From contig DXSO01000093.1 in the NCBI GenBank assembly GCA_019410445.1, forward strand, positions 1-6,670: DNA of 6,670 nucleotides. The letters are read 5' to 3'. Within the stretch, counting starts at the first letter, position 1. Each line of letters begins with the position of its first letter. This document shows positions 1 to 4,698 of this stretch, piece by piece. The notes beneath the pieces are model-generated. The model made no database searches and was not told the DNA's origin. It was given only the letters and a program-made list of their open reading frames with translations. The translations under genes and the position numbers were made by a program. Source of the DNA: Sutterella sp. (GTDB taxonomy: Bacteria > Pseudomonadota > Gammaproteobacteria > Burkholderiales > Burkholderiaceae_F).

Positions 1-137
1 AGTGAATTGTCAAGCACTTCATTTATCGAGGGTCAAAAACACTTTCAAACGATTATGATTAAGTCAATAATAAAATTCACCTTCTACGAAAAATCAAAAA
101 GACTTTAAACAAGTTCTTATCATCTTTATATTGTCAG
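1..137. other. AT-rich noncoding region downstream of the amidase
   Basis: No convincing reading frame starts or ends here. The stretch is clearly richer in A and T than the genes to its right. On the minus strand it begins just after the amidase stop codon, carries a weak terminator-like hairpin (89-118), and near the left edge contains an exact TTGACA (minus strand, 13 to 8). That hexamer could be a -35 element for a leftward gene outside the window, but its -10 partner would lie beyond the edge and cannot be checked. Confidence 0.6.
89..118 (-). terminator. Weak candidate intrinsic terminator after the amidase
   Basis: On the minus strand, about 20 nt after the amidase stop codon, AAGAACTT and AAGTCTT can pair as a 7-bp stem with one bulged A around a short loop. 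They are followed by an interrupted T-rich run (TTTGATTTTT). The position at the end of a gene group and the T-run suit a Rho-independent terminator. The stem is AT-rich and imperfect, so it would be weak; Rho-dependent termination is equally possible. Confidence 0.3.
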
Positions 138-1322
138 TTAACATATGAACATCAACTTCGCCGCCTGAGCAATCAACCACAGGTCTCTTCCCTTTGGCCC
201 TACGAGAGAAATACCAATAGGGGCCCCATTAATTGTTCCCAGAGGCAAAGAAATCCATGGGAATCCCGACAAACCGCCATGACAAAGGCACATGCTCACT
301 TTCTGCCGGAATCTTTCCACGAATGTTTCACTCGCACCAACAGGAATCCCCGCATCCGGCATTGTCGGCAAAATTGCTAATCCATCGTCTTTCAACAAGT
401 CAGTCAAATGAGCACGGCATTCTGCTTGGATTTCCCGTTCAGGCGATAAATCCTCCACATGCCATTGTTTAGCCAATATAAAACGCTCTCTTACCCCTGG
501 CCCCAATACTGGGTGATACGTCTCAATAAAGCTCCCGTCACTCTCCCAGGCCTCGGCAGTTTGTAATTTACGAAACGCCAGGAAGGTTCTCTCTAAGCCC
601 TGCGGGGAGAACTGTCCTGATGCAGGGCTACCAAAGAGACCTACCGCAGCCTCATAAGGTTTCTTAAGCGCCTGTTGGACTTTATCGCCAAATAATGTCC
701 AAATATCATCGACAAAAATCAAACGAGGCTTAGTGTCCTCAGGATTGGCATCCTGCCCATAAAGCACTGCTGCAACCTTCTCAAAGACCTCCATTCTGCG
801 AGCAAAAAAGCCTACTGTGTCAAAGGATTTGCTCAGCGGCTGGCAATGATCCAATGCGGCACGCCCAACGGTAGGGCGAAGGCCGATGACCCCGCATTGA
901 CTGGCCGGACAACGGATTGAACCACCGGTATCCGACCCCAACGCAAAGTCTACAAGCCCGCAAGACACTGCCGAGGCCGAGCCCGACGAAGATCCTCCCG
1001 TATACCGATCCGGTGCGCCGCCGTTAATTGGAGCACCAAAATGGAAATTTGCGCCCTGCATCGAAAAGGCCAGCTCATCGGTGATGGTTTTACCTTGAAA
1101 TTCTGCACCAGCAGCCAGAAGTTTTTCCACACAGGACGCAGTTTTTTGCTTGATACCTTGTAATGCGAGAAACGTGGGATTACCCGCACTGGTTGGATAA
1201 CCAGCTACATCGAAGATGTCCTTCACGGCAAAAGTGAGTCCAGTTAATGAACCTTCTTTGGCATGCGGAACAGGCACTTCGGGATATGGCATAAAGCATC
1301 GAGCAGACAAACGATCGTACAT
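138..1322 (-). CDS. Amidase, amidase signature family (AMI1-like)
   Basis: A cytoplasmic amidase predicted to hydrolyse a carboxamide to a carboxylate and ammonia; the substrate is not evident. The 394-residue form carries the family's Ser-cisSer-Lys triad: Lys34 in FAVKD, Ser111 in the GGSSSGSA loop and nucleophile Ser135 in GSDTGGSIR. The 24-residue spacing between the two serines matches FAAH and GatA. The C-terminal SGFPWISLPLG and GISLVGP motifs also fit. At about 390 residues it resembles short AMI1-type amidases rather than GatA (about 480). I chose the ATG at 1322 because the family's N-terminus (MPYPEVPVPH...GLTFAVKD) begins just after it, and a GGGGG stretch lies 4 nt upstream. A GTG at 1406, with AGGA 4 nt upstream, would add 28 residues that look unlike the family. 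No signal peptide is visible. The gene follows the asparaginase and probably shares its transcript. The family is certain; the substrate is unknown. Confidence 0.93.
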   Translation of the reverse strand: MYDRLSARCFMPYPEVPVPHAKEGSLTGLTFAVKDIFDVAGYPTSAGNPTFLALQGIKQKTASCVEKLLAAGAEFQGKTITDELAFSMQGANFHFGAPINGGAPDRYTGGSSSGSASAVSCGLVDFALGSDTGGSIRCPASQCGVIGLRPTVGRAALDHCQPLSKSFDTVGFFARRMEVFEKVAAVLYGQDANPEDTKPRLIFVDDIWTLFGDKVQQALKKPYEAAVGLFGSPASGQFSPQGLERTFLAFRKLQTAEAWESDGSFIETYHPVLGPGVRERFILAKQWHVEDLSPEREIQAECRAHLTDLLKDDGLAILPTMPDAGIPVGASETFVERFRQKVSMCLCHGGLSGFPWISLPLGTINGAPIGISLVGPKGRDLWLIAQAAKLMFIC

Positions 1323-1332
1323 GCGACCCCCA

Positions 1333-1352
1333 ATTGTCATTAGACAATGACA
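1333..1352 (-). other. Two overlapping, mutually exclusive small hairpins before the amidase ATG
   Basis: Just upstream of the preferred amidase start, two perfect inverted repeats overlap. ATTGTC and GACAAT (1333-1338 and 1343-1348) form a 6-bp stem with a 4-nt loop. TGTCATT and AATGACA (1335-1341 and 1346-1352) form a 7-bp stem with a 4-nt loop. Only one can form at a time. They end 10 nt from the ATG, beside the G-rich putative ribosome binding site. They could tune amidase translation or be chance; both are short. Confidence 0.35.
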
Positions 1353-1444
1353 GAAATAAGTAACTCTCATGCTTTCTGGTTGAAAAAAGAGGAAGGAATG
1401 ACTCACTTCGTCCTATTTTCAGCTGTTGCCGCTACCGTCCAGCG

Positions 1445-2437
1445 TTAGATATCAAAAATCTCTTCTAACTTATCGCGCTGAGTGGCGTATTCCGGATATT
1501 CGGATAAGACCACCATCAGCTTCAACCGAGCCTTAGCAGCTGAAATTTCACCGGCAGCAGCAATACCTACACTGCGAGTATCGGTAACGGAACCTGGATA
1601 GCCATAGACATCGAGAACACGCCCTCCCGGAGTACGAGTTGTCAAAATCACGGCAATGCCTTTTTTTATTGCATCAGCAATTCCTGGAACCATGGCCGGC
1701 GGCACATTGCCGCGGCCAAAACCCTCAATCACAATCCCCTTGACGCCCTGATTCACTGCAAAATCCACATAATCGCGAGTCGAGCCAGTCATACACTTAA
1801 TCAAATCCACACGAGCTGTGAGCGCCTGCGGATGGAAACGTTTTACGCCCAGCACCTTACGGCGCCAAACGATGTGATCAATATCCACATAACCAATCGG
1901 GCCCCACCACGGCGACTGGAAGGTAGCAGGATTCGCCGAATGAGTCTTCATAACTTCGCCGGGAGCCTGCAGTATTTCATCCAAGCACACCATGACACCC
2001 ATACCAACGGCTTGAGGTGAAGCCGCCGTTTTGACCGAACAATAGATGTTGTAGGGACCATCGGGGCTTATATCGCTTGCACCGCGCATTGCCGCCGTGC
2101 AAACCACAGGCTTTTGACTTTTCGCCGTGATGTCAAGGAAAAATGAAGTTTCTTCCAAAGTATCCGTGCCGTGCGTCACTACCACGCCTGCGACATCATC
2201 ACGCGCCAGGAGTTCTTCAATCTTGCAGTGCAGATCCCACATATTTTGCGGAGTCATGCCTGGAGAAGCGATATTGGAAAACTGCACGAATTCCAGGGGG
2301 GCTATATCGCCCAAACCCGGCACGGCATCGGCCAAGTCCTTGCCCGAGCAAGCCGGCACCAACCCGTGTTTTTCTTTGTCATACTTCATGGCAATCGTGC
2401 CGCCGGTTGCCACCACTACTACTTTCTTATCAATCAT
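1445..2437 (-). CDS. L-asparaginase, bacterial two-threonine type, no signal peptide
   Basis: Predicted to hydrolyse L-asparagine to L-aspartate and ammonia. The 330 residues match the usual family length. Both active-site signatures are present: VVVATGGTIA with nucleophile Thr14, and VVTHGTDTLEET with Thr91 and Asp92. Substrate-contact Ser58 (NIASPGM) and catalytic Lys164 (VMKTHSA) align with Ser58 and Lys162 of E. coli AnsB. The sequence begins directly with the first beta strand and has no signal peptide, so the enzyme should be cytoplasmic, unlike periplasmic AnsB. The flexible lid after Thr14 is short, and the tyrosine equivalent to AnsB Tyr25 is not at the aligned position; Tyr19 is the nearest. 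The ATG at 2437 has GGAG (2448-2451) 10 nt upstream. It lies between the permease and the amidase, in line with uptake and deamidation of asparagine. Some glutaminase activity cannot be excluded. Confidence 0.95.
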   Translation of the reverse strand: MIDKKVVVVATGGTIAMKYDKEKHGLVPACSGKDLADAVPGLGDIAPLEFVQFSNIASPGMTPQNMWDLHCKIEELLARDDVAGVVVTHGTDTLEETSFFLDITAKSQKPVVCTAAMRGASDISPDGPYNIYCSVKTAASPQAVGMGVMVCLDEILQAPGEVMKTHSANPATFQSPWWGPIGYVDIDHIVWRRKVLGVKRFHPQALTARVDLIKCMTGSTRDYVDFAVNQGVKGIVIEGFGRGNVPPAMVPGIADAIKKGIAVILTTRTPGGRVLDVYGYPGSVTDTRSVGIAAAGEISAAKARLKLMVVLSEYPEYATQRDKLEEIFDI

Positions 2438-2516
2438 CTTGTATTAACTCCAGAGAATTCCAAACTGCAGCCCGCCTCTGCCCTAATCCGGCTAAGTCGG
2501 ACTGCAGCGCAAGTTA
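2438..2516 (-). other. Short gap between permease and asparaginase
   Basis: The 79-nt gap contains the asparaginase ribosome binding site (GGAG, 2448-2451) and two copies of the palindrome CTGCAG (2465-2470 and 2502-2507), which can pair with each other over a 31-nt loop. There is no T-run after them and no clear promoter, so the permease and asparaginase are probably on the same transcript, perhaps with some internal processing. Confidence 0.4.
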
Positions 2517-3800
2517 CTAAAGGAAAGCCAAGCAAGCCGTAATGATGAAAGCCACTAAGCAGCCAAAGAGAATCGATGGACGCTGGAAAGCGTTTGCTCC
2601 CTTCAAGTCGCTGCCCGGGATTACCGGAATCACCGTCGACAAAGCAGCTACCGGACCGCCCGTCAAGAAGTACTGAATGAGCGAGCATCCAGAAGCCGCA
2701 GCAAAAGCCGAAGCGAAGGGATCCGCACCAGTCTGCAGGGTCACCTGTAAGAAAGGCACCAAAACCGCCACCGAAGCAGCATAGGACTGCGTCATGAAGC
2801 CCGTTAAGAAGGCTACCGCAAAGAGAATCAGGACGGGCTGTACCGAGAGCACCGGCGAGACAAAATCAGAGACCGTCTGCACCATGCCAATTTCACGAAT
2901 CACAGTGGACATGAATAGGAAGCCGATCGTAGCCACCAACGGTGTAGCAATCAGGGAAACACCTTTCATCATGTCGAGCTCGGCCTGTTTCGGGCTGGCG
3001 TGCGCCAGCATCATGGTGACAATGGCTGCAGCCATACCTACCAGAAAAATCGGCAAACCACAGATAAAGCCAATAACCAACACGAGGAAGGGGAAGAACG
3101 CTTTCCACGAGGTGGTCGAGTATTCGCGATTTTCGATTTCCTGTATGATACGGGCCTTTTCCGCCGCATCAATCTTGATGCCGCGACGACGCATGTCAGC
3201 CGTCGCACGGATTGCGGAGAGCACGAAGATGGAACCGGCAGCAATAAAACCCAAGACATTGAAGAGGCCGTAGCCAATGCCTGCAGTCGCCAAAATTGCA
3301 ACCTGCGTGGGGTGAGTGAAGCCCGCTAAGTTGCCAATATGGCCAGCGTGGGCAATCATACCGGCCGATTGGTTGGGACGTACCCCCAAACGCACAGCTG
3401 CCGGACCACAAATCACGGCCGTGATCACCGGTTGCGTAAAGCCCGTCAAGGCACCTATCACACCGGCAGCCACACCACCCGCACAGGCTACACCGACACC
3501 GCCGCCCCATTTATTGCCGAGACGAACGATATCGCGAATGATCACGTCCAAAAAACCCGTGGCCTGCATAATGCCGATAAAGAGCAAGATACCCGTCATA
3601 TCGGCAATCACTGGATTTAAGCCAGAAACGATCATCTTGGTGACGGTCATACCGGTTCCGCCTGCCATAGGGAATCCAGCAATTAATGCTGAAATGGCCG
3701 CCCCCACAATAGCGGTCATATAGATAGGGGTTTTACCGGTAATCATTAAGATCAGCGTTGCCAGCATGCATAGCTGGGCAATTATGTGCGCTGTACTCAT
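2517..3800 (-). CDS. GntP/DcuC-like permease (ion transporter superfamily), possible C4-dicarboxylate or amino-acid carrier
   Basis: A 427-residue inner-membrane carrier with about ten to twelve hydrophobic segments, for example near 5-20, 25-42, 66-88, 103-137, 166-197, 234-266, 280-300, 322-352 and 408-426. A charged cytoplasmic-type linker lies around 200-230. The two halves look like related repeats: LTGF occurs at 118-121 and at 332-335, each followed by a small-residue-rich, possibly re-entrant stretch, as in ion transporter superfamily permeases. A histidine-rich motif, HAGHIGNLAGFTHPTQ, lies at 151-166. The substrate is not readable from sequence. The downstream asparaginase suggests asparagine, aspartate or a related dicarboxylate, perhaps as substrate/product exchange. 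The start at 3800 is firm: GAGGAG lies 6 nt upstream (3807-3812). It is first in the group with the asparaginase and amidase, behind a structured leader. Confidence 0.82.
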   Translation of the reverse strand: MSTAHIIAQLCMLATLILMITGKTPIYMTAIVGAAISALIAGFPMAGGTGMTVTKMIVSGLNPVIADMTGILLFIGIMQATGFLDVIIRDIVRLGNKWGGGVGVACAGGVAAGVIGALTGFTQPVITAVICGPAAVRLGVRPNQSAGMIAHAGHIGNLAGFTHPTQVAILATAGIGYGLFNVLGFIAAGSIFVLSAIRATADMRRRGIKIDAAEKARIIQEIENREYSTTSWKAFFPFLVLVIGFICGLPIFLVGMAAAIVTMMLAHASPKQAELDMMKGVSLIATPLVATIGFLFMSTVIREIGMVQTVSDFVSPVLSVQPVLILFAVAFLTGFMTQSYAASVAVLVPFLQVTLQTGADPFASAFAAASGCSLIQYFLTGGPVAALSTVIPVIPGSDLKGANAFQRPSILFGCLVAFIITACLAFL

Positions 3801-3806
3801 TGCTCT

Positions 3807-3812
3807 CTCCTC
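3807..3812 (-). promoter_or_regulatory. Strong ribosome binding site of the permease
   Basis: GAGGAG on the minus strand lies 6 nt before the ATG at 3800, an ideal distance, and fixes the permease start. It sits between the inverted repeat and the start-codon copy of the repeat core, so alternative folding of the leader would affect access to it. Confidence 0.8.
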
Positions 3813-3831
3813 TTGTTAGAAAAAGGTTTGA

Positions 3832-3855
3832 TTACTCATTGAAAACAATGAGTAA
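3832..3855 (-). repeat. Perfect 10-bp inverted repeat with 4-nt loop in the permease leader
   Basis: On the minus strand the arms TTACTCATTG (3855 to 3846) and CAATGAGTAA (3841 to 3832) are perfect complements around TTTT. The repeat ends 31 nt before the permease ATG. Its 9-nt core CAATGAGTA recurs exactly at 3802 to 3794, across the start codon. It could be an operator for a dimeric regulator, an RNA hairpin in the leader, or both. It is not a standard terminator, because the next T-run (TTTTT) begins only after a further 7 nt. Confidence 0.75.
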
Positions 3856-3960
3856 AGCAAACACTTTCGTACTAACTACAGTCTAGAAAAGAGAGCTTGC
3901 TCAGCCATAAACGAAAAACGCCTGCTCATTAGAAAAAAGTTGCCGAAAGATTGCAATGCA

Positions 3961-4686
3961 TTACAAGTCCACGTTTTCGTCACGCAGATCCCGAAAAACA
4001 TAGCCCACACCTGAATAAGCTGATATCAAACCACCTTCTAGGCCTGCTTCCTCAAACTTTCGGCGCAAACGTGCAAAAGCTACACGCAGGTACTGCACCT
4101 CTCCAATGCTCTCCGGCCCCCACACTTTCCTCAAGAGTTCAACGTGCGTGTGAATAACGCCTGGATCCTTGAGCAAAATAGCCAACAGTTGAAATTCTGT
4201 ATCGGCAAAATGAACTTCCCTGCCGGCAATCAGAACCTGTCGTTTTTCCACGCAAAGAGTAATAGGGCCGTTCTCATACTTGTGATAATTTGTTTCCACG
4301 CGAGCTTTACTTGAGCGATGCAATATGGCACGAATACGAGCTAAAAGTTCTTCCATGGAGAAGGGCTTACAGACGTAGTCATCTGCCCCTAAATCAAAAC
4401 CACGCAATTTGGATGCTGAATCAGTTTTGGCGGTCATAAAGATCACTGGGACATCCTTTTTTTCTCTCAACCGCCGTGCGCATTCAAAGCCATCCATCTC
4501 GGGCATCATGACATCAAGAATCACAAGATTAGGCTTGACCGGGGCTTTGGCATACACCTCCAATGCGCGGATGCCATCAGCAGCGCTCATCACGTCATAA
4601 CCCGCGCGCTCCAGATTGGCAAGCACTAAACGGCGAATCATGGATTCATCATCCACTACCAAAATCAAGGGCCGTACCTCGGTCAT
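3961..4686 (-). CDS. OmpR/PhoB-family response regulator
   Basis: A 241-residue two-component DNA-binding regulator. The receiver domain (about 5-120) has the acidic pair Asp12-Asp13, phospho-acceptor Asp58 in VILDVMMPEMDG, Thr85 (FMTAK) and Lys107 (CKPF); all conserved positions are present. A winged-helix domain (about 140-233) follows, with the recognition-region pattern LLRKVWGPES...YLRVAFARLRRKFE and a final GVGYVF hairpin. It resembles KdpE-type regulators, but that does not identify its targets. The start is the ATG at 4686, with AAGGAG (4693-4698) 6 nt upstream. A TTG two codons earlier would leave no room for the ribosome binding site. The gene begins 11 nt after the kinase stop, so the two are surely co-transcribed. 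Candidate targets include the 160-nt gap directly downstream, before the permease; this is inferred from position. Confidence 0.96.
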   Translation of the reverse strand: MTEVRPLILVVDDESMIRRLVLANLERAGYDVMSAADGIRALEVYAKAPVKPNLVILDVMMPEMDGFECARRLREKKDVPVIFMTAKTDSASKLRGFDLGADDYVCKPFSMEELLARIRAILHRSSKARVETNYHKYENGPITLCVEKRQVLIAGREVHFADTEFQLLAILLKDPGVIHTHVELLRKVWGPESIGEVQYLRVAFARLRRKFEEAGLEGGLISAYSGVGYVFRDLRDENVDL

Positions 4687-4692
4687 CGCCAA

Positions 4693-4698
4693 CTCCTT
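4693..4698 (-). promoter_or_regulatory. Ribosome binding site of the response regulator, touching the kinase stop codon
   Basis: AAGGAG on the minus strand lies 6 nt before the ATG at 4686 and shares its first base with the kinase's TGA (4700 to 4698). This decides the start in favour of ATG 4686 over the in-frame TTG at 4692, and suggests translational coupling of regulator to kinase. Confidence 0.8.

Larger units (their letters stand above)
3801..3960 (-). promoter_or_regulatory. Regulatory gap upstream of the permease-asparaginase-amidase group
   Basis: This 160-nt gap must hold the end of the two-component transcript and probably the promoter of the permease group. It contains a strong ribosome binding site (GAGGAG, 3807-3812) and a perfect inverted repeat (3832-3855). 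A partial match to the repeat core, TGCTCATTA on the plus strand (3923-3931), is also present. Several T-runs occur on the minus strand (for example 3938 to 3933). I find no good -35/-10 pair: TTGCTT with AGTAAT at an 18-nt spacing is the best and is weak. That pair would place the inverted repeat in or over the promoter spacer, so an activator-dependent promoter is plausible. Confidence 0.5.

Noticed and set aside
2465..2507. Hairpin made by two CTGCAG palindromes between permease and asparaginase
   Set aside because: It has only 6 bp over a 31-nt loop, no T-run follows, and the short self-complementary hexamers could be chance.
2127..2542. Three overlapping plus-strand open frames of 106-125 codons
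   Set aside because: They run antisense to the clear asparaginase, with no recognisable domain, and their composition is what the reverse complement of a real gene gives.
2794..3723. Long plus-strand open frames opposite the permease (159 and 135 codons)
   Set aside because: They are rich in Pro, Thr, Ile and Lys, as expected when codons for hydrophobic membrane segments are read backwards. No family resemblance is seen.
3933..3956. Terminator after the response regulator: TTGC and GCAA followed by a run of six T on the minus strand
   Set aside because: The stem is only 4 bp with a 9-nt loop, too weak to call, although the T-run is well placed.
4687..4692. TTG at 4692 as start of the response regulator
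   Set aside because: The AAGGAG site ends immediately before this codon, leaving no spacing; the ATG at 4686 has 6 nt.
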